The translations under genes were made by a program, and so were the position numbers. The notes beneath the pieces were generated by a model. It did not search any database, was not told where the DNA came from, and saw only the letters and a program-made list of their open reading frames with translations. From Ferrovaceae bacterium (GTDB lineage: Bacteria; Pseudomonadota; Gammaproteobacteria; Burkholderiales; Ferrovaceae), in contig DAIDLC010000003.1 in the NCBI GenBank assembly GCA_027449685.1, positions 62,001-126,000 of the forward strand: DNA of 64,000 nt, given 5' to 3'. Of the stretch, positions 1-7,878 are shown piece by piece (positions within the stretch are counted from its first letter, which is position 1; every line of letters begins with the position of its first letter).

Positions 1-470
1 GGCAGCCCATCCTGGTGCTTTGCCCTGGGGCGGAATATGGCCCGGCCAAACAATGGCCCGCAAGACATTTCGCGGTATTGGCTCAGCACTGGGTGGATCT
101 GGGGCATCAAGTCTGGATCCTGGGATCGGCCAAAGATCACTCGGTTGGCGAGTCCATTCGAGCGCTGGCATCCGGTGCAATCAGAAATCTATGCGGAAAA
201 ACCCGGTTATCGGAAGCAGTGGATTTGATGGCATTGGCGCACCAGGTGGTGAGCAACGACTCGGGACTGATGCATGTGGCTGCCGCCTTGGAGCGTCCTT
301 TGAAAGCGCTGTTTGGCTCCTCCAGCCCGCATTTTACTCCGCCACTCTCTGCGCAAGCGCGGGTGTACTGCCTGAATTTGCCTTGCAGTCCCTGTTTCCA
401 GCGCACATGCCCCTTGGGGCACACGAATTGTCTGGAAAAGCTGGTACCGGAACAACTATTGGCCGATTGA
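1..470 (+). CDS. waaF: ADP-heptose:LPS heptosyltransferase II, 3' part (partial)
   Basis: The open frame enters from the left edge (frame starting at base 3) and ends at a TGA at 468-470, leaving about the last 155 residues. The visible part matches the C-terminal nucleotide-sugar-binding half of glycosyltransferase family 9: CPGAEYGPAKQWP near the start, a central NDSGLMHVAAAL, and a Cys-rich tail (CSPCFQRTCP) typical of WaaF rather than WaaC. The enzyme adds the second heptose to the inner core of lipopolysaccharide on the cytoplasmic face of the inner membrane. The N-terminal acceptor half is outside the window. The next gene is on the other strand and ends 1 base away, so the two converge. 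Confidence 0.9.
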   Translation, partial: QPILVLCPGAEYGPAKQWPARHFAVLAQHWVDLGHQVWILGSAKDHSVGESIRALASGAIRNLCGKTRLSEAVDLMALAHQVVSNDSGLMHVAAALERPLKALFGSSSPHFTPPLSAQARVYCLNLPCSPCFQRTCPLGHTNCLEKLVPEQLLAD

Positions 471-471
471 A

Positions 472-1212
472 TCACTCGTTGTGCAATGCCAGCCAGCGCT
501 GCCAGTCCGCTGGAGTGTCGACGTCAAACAGGATTCCCGGATCGTCAACGTCCAACCAGTGAATCGAGTCACTGTGCTGCTGCAACAGGGTACGGGCGCC
601 CTGATCCCCCGTCAAATTCATCAGTGCCGGACCAAAGAAATGAGAAAACCCCACCGGATTGCCCCGCTGACCGCGATAGCGACAAGCCACGAGAGGCGCT
701 CCCATTTCCAGGGCAGCGGCGATCTGCAAGACGGTCTGTGGAGAAACCCCAGGCATATCTGCCAGAGCGATGATCCAGCCGTGAGCCTGCATACAAGCCG
801 CAATGCCACAACGCAGGGATAAGGACAGGCCTTCTTGCGTTTGCATTGGCCCTTGGACACAGGTGGACGTGGATGTGCCTTCTGGCGAGAGCGCAATGGG
901 CAAAACGCCACCCTCCCGCAGGCTCCCTACATCCTGCAGCGCTGAACCGATCTGGCTGGCCCTGGCAAAACCTTCTGGTGCGCTCGGGCTTTTAGACCCT
1001 GAAGGGACCTGCACGATCTGAAATCCCGCAAACCGATAAAGCGCATTTAGCGGCCGTGCCTCCTCGGGGACGACCGCCACTTTGCAGGACATGCCTTGCA
1101 AGGCCCGCGCCGACAAGGCCGCCAAAGAAAAACCTGCCGCGTTTTTCTGCAGTAGTTTGTTGGCGCCAAAGCGCAAACCATGTCCCGCCGCCAGTACAAT
1201 GGCACAAATCAC
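472..1212 (-). CDS. MocA-like molybdenum cofactor nucleotidyltransferase
   Basis: 246 residues, MobA-like NTP transferase fold. The N-terminal nucleotide-binding loop is VLAAGHGLRFGANKLL (residues 6-21), LADMP lies near residue 150, and GNPVGF follows in the acceptor part. The family (MocA, MobA, CoxI-partner proteins) adds CMP or GMP to molybdopterin. The partner xdhC directly upstream supports a role in loading a xanthine-dehydrogenase or CO-dehydrogenase-type hydroxylase, though none lies in this window. Between the usual strand 3 and the SLRCGI helix there are roughly 50 extra residues rich in Ser, Gly and Pro (about 80-125) that I do not expect in this family. The start overlaps the xdhC stop by 4 bases, so the pair is probably translationally coupled. 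Confidence 0.8.
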   Translation of the reverse strand: MICAIVLAAGHGLRFGANKLLQKNAAGFSLAALSARALQGMSCKVAVVPEEARPLNALYRFAGFQIVQVPSGSKSPSAPEGFARASQIGSALQDVGSLREGGVLPIALSPEGTSTSTCVQGPMQTQEGLSLSLRCGIAACMQAHGWIIALADMPGVSPQTVLQIAAALEMGAPLVACRYRGQRGNPVGFSHFFGPALMNLTGDQGARTLLQQHSDSIHWLDVDDPGILFDVDTPADWQRWLALHNE

Positions 1213-2186
1213 GAGAAACCACTCCAGGGCCGATCATGACGCAGCGCAATCAATTCCGCCACAATGGCGATGGCGATTTCCGGTGGAGTTCGGCTCCCAA
1301 TGGGAAGCCCCACAGGACCTCGCAAGCGCCCGATCTGTGCGGGTGTGAGGTCAAACAAGGCCAGGCGCTCACGACGTTTGGCTTGCGTCTGTTTTGATCC
1401 GATGGCCCCCACATAAAATGCTTCCGACTTAAGCGCTTCCAGCAAGGCCAAATCATCCTGTTTGAGGTCATGCGCCACTGCTACGATTGCCGTGCGTGCA
1501 TCGGGGCGATGCTGAATGATAAAATCGTCGGGCATGTCAGGGCTCAGTTGCAGCCCTTCCACTCTCCAGGAGCGCTGAAAGTCGGCGCGAGGTTCGCACA
1601 CACTGATCTCATAATCCAGGCTTTTTGCCAGCTCTACCAGATAGCGGGTGATTTCCCCGGCACCAATGATCAAGAGGCGCCAGCGCGGGCCAAACTGCAT
1701 GCACAAGCGCCCTTGCGCGTAATGCAACGGGCCGGAAAATTTGGCACCACCCTCCACGGGTGTGGCCGCCCTCTCCAGACTGACTTGTCCGGTGGCCAAA
1801 TCCAGGGTGCGCAGCACGCATTGTCCCCGATGCAAAAAATCCAGCAGCGTCTGCAAAGGCCCGGACGCATGAAGCGGCTCGAGAACCAACGCCATCCGCC
1901 CTCCGCAAGGCAGCCCAAACTGCCGAGCCTGATCAGCGCTCACACCATATTCGAGAATTTCCGGTTGGCACGGAAATTTTTTGCGTATCTGCTCCAACAA
2001 ATCCGTTTCGATACACCCCCCCGACAGGGAGCCTGCAAAATGTCCGTCGTGGCGAATGACCAGCAACGAGCCCACAGGCCGGGGAGAAGAGCCCCAAGTG
2101 CTGACCAGCGTGACCAGAACCACTGGAAAGTCGGCCTGCAGCCAAGCATGGGCTGTTTTGAGTACTTCTAGATTGCTACTATCCAT
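1209..2186 (-). CDS. xdhC: XdhC/CoxI family molybdoenzyme maturation factor
   Basis: 325 residues from the ATG at 2186, chosen over an upstream start at 2240 because the family N-terminus begins at MDSSNLEVLKTAHAWL. The N-terminal XdhC_CoxI domain is visible as STWGSSPRPVGS and GSLSGGCIE. A C-terminal Rossmann domain carries LLIIGAGEITRYL and VGAIGSKQTQAKRRERL. XdhC proteins bind and insert molybdenum cofactor, often after sulfuration, into xanthine dehydrogenase-like hydroxylases. It is followed by the MocA-like gene with a 4-base overlap. No hydroxylase subunit gene is nearby, so the client enzyme must lie elsewhere. Upstream is the 3' end of the type IV secretion module on the same strand. 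Confidence 0.9.
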   Translation of the reverse strand: MDSSNLEVLKTAHAWLQADFPVVLVTLVSTWGSSPRPVGSLLVIRHDGHFAGSLSGGCIETDLLEQIRKKFPCQPEILEYGVSADQARQFGLPCGGRMALVLEPLHASGPLQTLLDFLHRGQCVLRTLDLATGQVSLERAATPVEGGAKFSGPLHYAQGRLCMQFGPRWRLLIIGAGEITRYLVELAKSLDYEISVCEPRADFQRSWRVEGLQLSPDMPDDFIIQHRPDARTAIVAVAHDLKQDDLALLEALKSEAFYVGAIGSKQTQAKRRERLALFDLTPAQIGRLRGPVGLPIGSRTPPEIAIAIVAELIALRHDRPWSGFS

Positions 2187-2301
2187 GATTCGATATGCGA
2201 TTGAAAAAACACTCGGAGTGTACGATGAAACCGGGGCCAACGGAGTACCCTGACCAGCATGAGGCGCAAGTGGATTCCGGCATGTGCCGCAACCGGCCCG
2301 G

Positions 2302-2607
2302 TCAGCGCCTGACCATCATGGTATGCAGCAGTACCACGCACCCATGCCCATAGCGCAAGATTATCCATAAAACGGGGTAGGTGAGCGTAGCCAGCAAGCC
2401 AAGCACCGTAAATACCGGCCGATCCTGAAATTCCGTCAGCAAGGCCCACCATCCTTGCCCTATCCGGGAGCGAGCCAACGGCGCAGGAAGAAGGTAAGCC
2501 TCACGCTGTACCTTGGGCAAACTCCAGCGCCGGCGCAGAGCAATCCATAACCGGCCCTGGGCTTGTCGGCTCAACCCGGGCAGACGACAGCAAATGCGTT
2601 CTTTCAT
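2302..2607 (-). CDS. small membrane protein at the end of the type IV secretion operon, unknown
   Basis: 101 residues. A longer open frame reaches back into the VirB6 gene, but the ATG at 2607 is preceded by a near-ideal AGGAGGAGG ribosome-binding site six or so bases upstream, which decides the start. The N-terminal half is basic (many Arg and Lys). Residues of about 62-88 form one hydrophobic segment (FTVLGLLATLTYPVLWIIL), so it is probably a single-pass inner-membrane protein. It lies 64 bases after the VirB6/TrbL stop on the same strand, the place where trbF (VirB8) would follow trbL in a Trb-type operon. I do not recognise it as TrbF; size and sequence do not fit. Function unknown. Confidence 0.55.
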   Translation of the reverse strand: MKERICCRLPGLSRQAQGRLWIALRRRWSLPKVQREAYLLPAPLARSRIGQGWWALLTEFQDRPVFTVLGLLATLTYPVLWIILRYGHGCVVLLHTMMVRR

Positions 2608-2671
2608 TAACCTCCTCCTGAGCAAACCAATAAAACCAGGCCCGCACAACCACCTGGGTTGTGCCGAACTC

Positions 2672-3673
2672 TCAGGGAGCACTGGAGGACGATGGCCCCT
2701 GAGAGCGGCGCTGTTTTCCCATCCACTCGTTGGCCTTGACGATGCGACCCTGGATGGCGCGTGCCGATTGTCCGGCAAAGCCGGTATCCACCCGAGCATG
2801 CCCAATCAATGACGCAGCGATCTGGGGTACATGCCCCATCAGATAAGCGATGATAGACGCCGTAATGATCAGCAAAACCGCCAGTGCCATGGACTCCGAC
2901 GGGGAAGCACTGGTCATGGTGGCGGCATTGTCCAGCATCCACTGATGCTGGATTACAAACACCGGTTTGGCCATGACCAATACAGCTACGGCCACGACCT
3001 TGTAAAAACAGGCAATGAACAGAAATCGCACCCAGGCCATAAAAAACTCATGGGTAACATCCCACAACATCCAGGGAATGAAAAATGGTCCCAAAGCCAA
3101 AGCGATGCCTGCCAAAGCACTACTCATCACGTGAATGATGGCCAGAATAGCCAAGGCTGCGATAAAAATCAGCAGTGCCACAAAAAGCAATGCGACGGTA
3201 CTGAGCCACCCCCCCAAAGCGCCCCAAAATGCCCAGGACAAGGGGGTGGAGCCGGCCAGATAACGATCCGGACTAGCCGCAATGGAATCCCACACAGTCA
3301 CGATGATGTCATTAAATACCGCCCAGGCGCTGGCGAACCCCTGTCCACTGCCCCCCGGCCCCGCAATCGCTGCGGTGATGGCCTCACACCCCTGATAGAG
3401 GCCATCATAAAATACTACGTCATAGGCCTGCAAAAACCAGGCCACCAACCCTGCCTTGAATAAAGCACGAATCAGCAGCACCAGCACCTTGCCCAGATTT
3501 TCTCCCAGCATGGATTCGAGTAACACATTCACGCCAAACCAACTAAAGGTCAGCAACAATAAAGAACCGTACAGGCTTTGAGCCACCCCTTGAAGATTGG
3601 TGTGCAGATGATACCCTCCCTCCAGAAAGGATTGGGCAAACTGGTCGATAATGGCCGGGCTGAGATTGATCAC
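2672..3673 (-). CDS. trbL: TrbL/VirB6-type polytopic type IV secretion protein
   Basis: 333 residues from a GTG at 3673 whose last two bases overlap the TGA stop of the preceding trbJ-like gene, with GGGAGG seven bases upstream. An in-frame ATG at 3697 lies further inside trbJ and has no better site. The protein has at least six hydrophobic segments, for example SLLLLTFSWFGVNVLL, TVALLFVALLIFIAALAIL, LAGIALALGPFFIPWML and ALAVLLIITASIIAYLMG. It ends in a basic, Ser-rich cytoplasmic tail. This is the TrbL/VirB6 pattern: the inner-membrane channel component of conjugation-type secretion systems. Identification rests on membrane topology, the ALGPFF-type segment and its place after TrbJ. Confidence 0.85.
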   Translation of the reverse strand: MINLSPAIIDQFAQSFLEGGYHLHTNLQGVAQSLYGSLLLLTFSWFGVNVLLESMLGENLGKVLVLLIRALFKAGLVAWFLQAYDVVFYDGLYQGCEAITAAIAGPGGSGQGFASAWAVFNDIIVTVWDSIAASPDRYLAGSTPLSWAFWGALGGWLSTVALLFVALLIFIAALAILAIIHVMSSALAGIALALGPFFIPWMLWDVTHEFFMAWVRFLFIACFYKVVAVAVLVMAKPVFVIQHQWMLDNAATMTSASPSESMALAVLLIITASIIAYLMGHVPQIAASLIGHARVDTGFAGQSARAIQGRIVKANEWMGKQRRSQGPSSSSAP

Positions 3674-4542
3674 GGGCCGCCTCCCATGAGGCCCCACCCC
3701 ATCAGAGACTCCTGCTCCCGTAATTGTTGATGTAATTGCCGAATATTGGCGCTGTCATCCTGGCGACGTTTCTGAATCAACTCACCTGCCACCGTGTTGG
3801 CCTTATCCTCATCCTCTTGATGGGCCGATTGGGTAGCTTGGTGCCCGGCAATCAACTTGATCAATTGCGCATTCTGCCCGGCCAGCAGGTTGAGATGCTG
3901 ATTGACCGTCTGAAAGCTTTGCTGCAAACCGCTACTGGCCGGAATTTGTTGCTGCAATTGTTTGATGCGATTGAATGAATCGTTGACGGACTGCATCGTG
4001 TCCACTTCATTTTTAAATACCGCAGCAACGCTGGTACCGCGATGTTGGGCGATTTGCATTTCGCGATCCATATACTGGGCTGGAGTAACACCCTGTGCGC
4101 TCATCTGACGAATTTGTGAAGTAAAATCATCCTGCAATTGATGAATCTGAGCCAGAGTATCTCCCAGCGTCTGGGAGAGATTGACGGCCGCCGAAATCTC
4201 ATCCGTATAGGGTTGAAGCACGGCATTCAGGGTTTCCTGGGGCAAGCGCTTCAGATTTTCCAGTTCATTCAAATATTGCTGAATCTGGAGGGTGTAGGCC
4301 TGGACCATCTGCGCCGTTTGCAGGACGGAATTGGCTGCAGAAATGGTTGTCTGCACATGATTCATCGGATCGTAAACCACATTCCCCATGCCCCCTGCAC
4401 CACCGGCGACTACCGATGCGCTCCAGGCAAACAACCAGGCCGCGGCGATCTGTCTGAAGAAGCCGACAGGGCGACAAGAGGGCTGTTGGAAGAAACCCAA
4501 GTCCCTGTTTGGGCGAAGGGTGTTCTGGCTCATCGCCATCAT
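3670..4542 (-). CDS. trbJ: TrbJ/VirB5-type pilus-associated protein
   Basis: 290 residues. The N-terminus carries a basic stretch and a hydrophobic export signal at about residues 29-47 (QIAAAWLFAWSASVVAGG), so the mature protein is periplasmic or pilus-tip. The mature part starts with VVYDPMNHVQTTISAAN and continues in long Gln-rich amphipathic helices with YLNELENLKRLP, the pattern of TrbJ. TrbJ/VirB5 proteins cap the conjugative pilus and can mediate entry exclusion or target contact. It lies between the ATPase gene (stop 20 bases upstream) and the trbL-like gene (GTGA overlap). Two further ATGs occur at residues 2 and 4, so the exact start is uncertain by a few residues. Confidence 0.85.
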   Translation of the reverse strand: MMAMSQNTLRPNRDLGFFQQPSCRPVGFFRQIAAAWLFAWSASVVAGGAGGMGNVVYDPMNHVQTTISAANSVLQTAQMVQAYTLQIQQYLNELENLKRLPQETLNAVLQPYTDEISAAVNLSQTLGDTLAQIHQLQDDFTSQIRQMSAQGVTPAQYMDREMQIAQHRGTSVAAVFKNEVDTMQSVNDSFNRIKQLQQQIPASSGLQQSFQTVNQHLNLLAGQNAQLIKLIAGHQATQSAHQEDEDKANTVAGELIQKRRQDDSANIRQLHQQLREQESLMGWGLMGGGP

Positions 4543-4561
4543 TCACCAGTACCAGTGGAAT

Positions 4562-7087
4562 TCACGGCGTGTCTGCCAACAGTTGATTGCGATACAGATC
4601 CATCCACTGTTCCTGCCCCGATGTTTGGCAGGCATCGAACAGGGCCTGGGCGCGGGCATCCGAGCGTAACCATGCCAGCAGTTCGGAAGAAAAACGAACT
4701 TCCAGAAGATGGCTTTCCTGGGGAGTATTCAAGTAATAATGAATTTTTCCTGTGGCGCGTTCGATGCGCTCGATCTGGGCATCGTTCAAACCAAATTGGC
4801 CGCAATACAAAGCCCGATGAACACGGGCTTGCGCATTGGGCAAAAAGATTCGTGTGGGAATATTATCGGCAATCGTTGAAAAAATACTCGAACCGGACAA
4901 GTCATCCAGGGACTGGGTTGCCAAGATCAATGAACCCATTTTTTTGGGAATGGTTTTTAGCCAATCTCTGATCCTTCCGGAAAAATAGGGATCCGACAGC
5001 ATGAACCACGCTTCTTCCACATAGATCAGGGTGGGTATCCCACGCTGAGTGTCCAGAGCGGATTCGATGCGATGAAACGCATATTCCAAAAATGCTCTGG
5101 CTAGAGCGGGGTGGCGTAACAACTCACCCATTTCGATGCAGGTCATGCTGGATAATTCGAAGCGGTCTTCCGGATGATCGAAATAACTACCCCAAGTGCC
5201 CCCTTCCAACCAGGGTTCCAACTCCTGACGGAGCACGCGGGGCAAAAATCCTTGCAAACTCTTGAGTCGGTGCAGGTGTGGTGGCATGCTGGCCAACCCT
5301 TGAAGCGCCTGAGCCAAGGCCTTATGCTCTGGCGCCGACAAGGTATATCCCCGAATACCCAGCAACAGCTCCAGCCAGCCAAGCAACCAGGGATGTTGTT
5401 CGGGGCTGGAAACCTGCGCCAGCGGATTGAGCGAAAGGGTTTGCGGTTTACCCGGATCGAGGTGAATCCCCCCCTGAAGCAGCGTAGGAATTCGACAGGA
5501 GCGATCCTTGTCAAAAATAACCACCCTGACCGGATGATATTTATGGAACTGGCTGAGAATGAAATTGACCCAAACCGACTTGCCACTGCGTGAGGGTCCC
5601 ACCACAAAGGCATGAGCCAAATCCTGTTGGTGTAGATTGAAGTAAAAGGGGCTTCCTGCTGCCGTTTGAAACAAACTGAGCGCTGGTGCATGGCGACCCG
5701 TTTGTTGCGTCAGATAGTCGTTATGTCGTTGTCCATAGCCCGCCGAACGAATGGGACATAAATCGGCCCAATTGGCACTGCTAATGAAATGCCAACGCAC
5801 CAACTCCCCCCACTGTCCCGGCAAGGTTCCTGACCAGGAGGAATTCAAATGCAATCGCTCACGCATGAGCAAATATCCCTGCGCTTGAACCTCACTGGCC
5901 ACACGACTGACGGTTTCATCCAGCCGAGACAACTCGTCACTAAAAACCAGCACTGTGAGATTTTGATAACCAAAAACACGGCGGGCCGCCACCATATCCG
6001 TCAAGGCTTGCCGGGCATCTTCTGCCGAAACAGCCCTGCCCGTATCCTTGACCACGCTCTCTTCTCCTGCGATGGCCTCACGGAAATAACTGAACAAGGA
6101 TTTTTGCAGGTTCAAGTGAAAACGTTGCACGTTCTTGATGTATCGTTTGGCTGCTTCGCCCTCCACAAAGCGAAATACCTGAGACAGGGTCAGTTCCGCC
6201 GATACTCCCAGAACGTCATCCAGCATCCCGGTCCAAGTCTCTCCGGGCCAACTCTTGATAGCGAGCGCTGCCGCATAGCGCACCTCTGAGATTCCTTCAA
6301 AACGCACATGATCCTTTTCCACCACGATGGTGTCTTGCCCCAGTGTTGAGTCCAGGTAGGCTGTGGGCGCCAAACAGGGCGCCGCTGAAACCGTACTGGC
6401 GGGGCTGGTCATTTCCTGCAGAAAACTCAGTAACCTGGGCCCTTCAAGACGTTTTGGCCGCAGAGAAAACAGATTGCCGCCAAATTGCGCCAGCAATTCT
6501 TCAAACTTCAAAATACGCTGGTGCAAGCGTTGTCGATCATGGTCAAATGCCTTGGCATGAAACAAGTGTTGGCGCAATGATCCCCAAAACCCAGCCGGGA
6601 CCGGTTCTGCTTCCATAGGTTCCTGGTTGTTCAAGGTACCGGAACGACCCCCCCCAGAACGTACCAGATGATTCAAAAAACCGTCGCGTGCTTGTTCCTG
6701 CGCACAGAGAATACTCATGAAATGACGATTCAAAAAGCGCTTTTTAGTTGCCATGCTGCGGCGATACAAATCGTCTATTTGCGCACTGGCGGGATTCGCG
6801 AAACCTCCTTCCGGATAATGATCTGTGGCACGCCGCAATACGCTGGACCATACCGTGATGCGCTGATCGAAATGTCTTAACGCTTGTTCCAACCGGTCTG
6901 CTTCCCGGTCTAGCGTGATGCCATCACAACCTTCCACATGCATACCTTCCAGAAGAAACGTGGCCATCAAGCTCCCGTCTTTATTCAGGATTACTCCCGG
7001 AGTAATCTGGATCAACCAGGGCAGAATCTCCGCCAACCCTCGTGCCTGATCTTCCAGGCCCAGTGCCTTGCGGCGCAAGTTCAGCAT
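4562..7087 (-). CDS. trbE: TrbE/VirB4-type type IV secretion ATPase
   Basis: 841 residues, the usual length for TrbE/VirB4. The N-terminal CagE/TrbE region (DQRITVWSSVLRRATD and following) precedes a RecA-like ATPase with Walker A GPSRSGKSV near residue 500 and Walker B LIYVEEAWFM near residue 690. VirB4 energises pilus assembly and substrate transfer at the cytoplasmic face of the inner membrane. The ATG at 7087 lies 7 bases inside the end of the VirB3-like gene. Both nucleotide-binding motifs look intact and there is no frame break across 2.5 kb, so the gene is probably under selection rather than a decaying remnant. Confidence 0.95.
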   Translation of the reverse strand: MLNLRRKALGLEDQARGLAEILPWLIQITPGVILNKDGSLMATFLLEGMHVEGCDGITLDREADRLEQALRHFDQRITVWSSVLRRATDHYPEGGFANPASAQIDDLYRRSMATKKRFLNRHFMSILCAQEQARDGFLNHLVRSGGGRSGTLNNQEPMEAEPVPAGFWGSLRQHLFHAKAFDHDRQRLHQRILKFEELLAQFGGNLFSLRPKRLEGPRLLSFLQEMTSPASTVSAAPCLAPTAYLDSTLGQDTIVVEKDHVRFEGISEVRYAAALAIKSWPGETWTGMLDDVLGVSAELTLSQVFRFVEGEAAKRYIKNVQRFHLNLQKSLFSYFREAIAGEESVVKDTGRAVSAEDARQALTDMVAARRVFGYQNLTVLVFSDELSRLDETVSRVASEVQAQGYLLMRERLHLNSSWSGTLPGQWGELVRWHFISSANWADLCPIRSAGYGQRHNDYLTQQTGRHAPALSLFQTAAGSPFYFNLHQQDLAHAFVVGPSRSGKSVWVNFILSQFHKYHPVRVVIFDKDRSCRIPTLLQGGIHLDPGKPQTLSLNPLAQVSSPEQHPWLLGWLELLLGIRGYTLSAPEHKALAQALQGLASMPPHLHRLKSLQGFLPRVLRQELEPWLEGGTWGSYFDHPEDRFELSSMTCIEMGELLRHPALARAFLEYAFHRIESALDTQRGIPTLIYVEEAWFMLSDPYFSGRIRDWLKTIPKKMGSLILATQSLDDLSGSSIFSTIADNIPTRIFLPNAQARVHRALYCGQFGLNDAQIERIERATGKIHYYLNTPQESHLLEVRFSSELLAWLRSDARAQALFDACQTSGQEQWMDLYRNQLLADTP

Positions 7088-7401
7088 GCCATACTCCGTC
7101 CAAACCCCTCAGGACGTCGCCCCCGGTGCCCGCGTACATGGGGCCAGGGTTCGTAGCAGTCCCCCTGCTGGTTATATTTCACATAGATTTGGCGGGTGAA
7201 GGGATCATCCTGCGTAATCCGCCGCAACACCAGATGCGCAAGAACCGCGAGTGGCATCCAGCCGTAAAGATGAAGGTCTCCCACCAGAGCAATGGCTACG
7301 GTGGCATTGACAATGGCAAAGGGTTTTTCCACACCGGCAATCAGAAGAGGCTCCACCAGTGCCCCGTGCAACCGATTGATTCTTGGTGGTTGCGGGCTCA
7401 T
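7081..7401 (-). CDS. trbD: TrbD/VirB3-type inner-membrane protein
   Basis: 106 residues from the ATG at 7401, which shares its first base with the TGA of the pilin gene (TGATG), a clear coupling signal; a TTG nine bases upstream is less likely. The sequence INRLHGALVEPLLIAGVEKPFAIVN near the start is typical of TrbD/VirB3. It is followed by hydrophobic segments at about residues 30-60 and the FTRQIYVKY region. VirB3 associates with VirB4 at the inner membrane during pilus assembly. The gene overlaps virB4 by 7 bases. The C-terminal 30 residues are rich in Arg and Gly. Confidence 0.85.
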   Translation of the reverse strand: MSPQPPRINRLHGALVEPLLIAGVEKPFAIVNATVAIALVGDLHLYGWMPLAVLAHLVLRRITQDDPFTRQIYVKYNQQGDCYEPWPHVRGHRGRRPEGFGRSMAC

Positions 7402-7697
7402 CACAGACAACCCGGGATTGCCACCCCGGGAAACAAGGCCGTAATGATACTAACCACGGAGAGCGCACAGGACATGCCCAACAACCAACTGGCAATACGA
7501 GCCACAATCCCACCAGTTTCCGCATACATGAACATGATGCCAATCATGATGGTGGCAACTACCGATAAAACCACTGCCACCTGCCCTTTCAAGCTGCTGG
7601 CCACTGCGCATATGGGACCTTCCCAAGGCATGGGCGTATACACCGCGTACACCAGAGTGGAACTGAAGAGAAGCATCCATAAAAATCCTTGCACCAT
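7401..7697 (-). CDS. trbC: TrbC/VirB2-type pilin precursor
   Basis: 98 residues from the ATG at 7697. The frame is open back to 7937, but that extension is Cys-rich and unlike a pilin. From 7697 the protein begins with a plausible signal peptide (MVQGFLWMLLFSSTLVYA). Then follow GPICAVASSLKGQVAV and two long hydrophobic segments, VVLSVVATIMIGIMFMY and ASWLLGMSCALSVVSIITALF, the two-helix layout of TrbC/VirB2 major pilins. The ribosome-binding site is imperfect (GGAGGGCAGGA, 11 or more bases from the ATG), so a longer product cannot be excluded. The pilin polymerises into the extracellular conjugative pilus. The stop overlaps the trbD start. Confidence 0.75.
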   Translation of the reverse strand: MVQGFLWMLLFSSTLVYAVYTPMPWEGPICAVASSLKGQVAVVLSVVATIMIGIMFMYAETGGIVARIASWLLGMSCALSVVSIITALFPGVAIPGCL

Positions 7698-7878
7698 GGT
7701 ATTCGCATATCCTGCCCTCCAGTCTTCGCAAGGAAGTACTGAACCCTGCGCCAACTCTGAACAAGCCAAGACTTTGCGCTGCGATAATTTGGGCATTCGG
7801 AATACGGCCGTGAAGCATGGCGTTTTATGGCTACATCGGCTCGATCCAAAGGTACAAAAGGGATGCGGCCCAAAAGAT

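Noticed and set aside
1470-2171. 233-codon plus-strand frame opposite xdhC
   Set aside because: Antisense to the conserved XdhC domains; no family character of its own.
2300-2314. GGTCAG-CGC-CTGACC inverted repeat at the end of the secretion module as a terminator
   Set aside because: Only six base pairs and no T run on the minus strand side; too weak to call a terminator.
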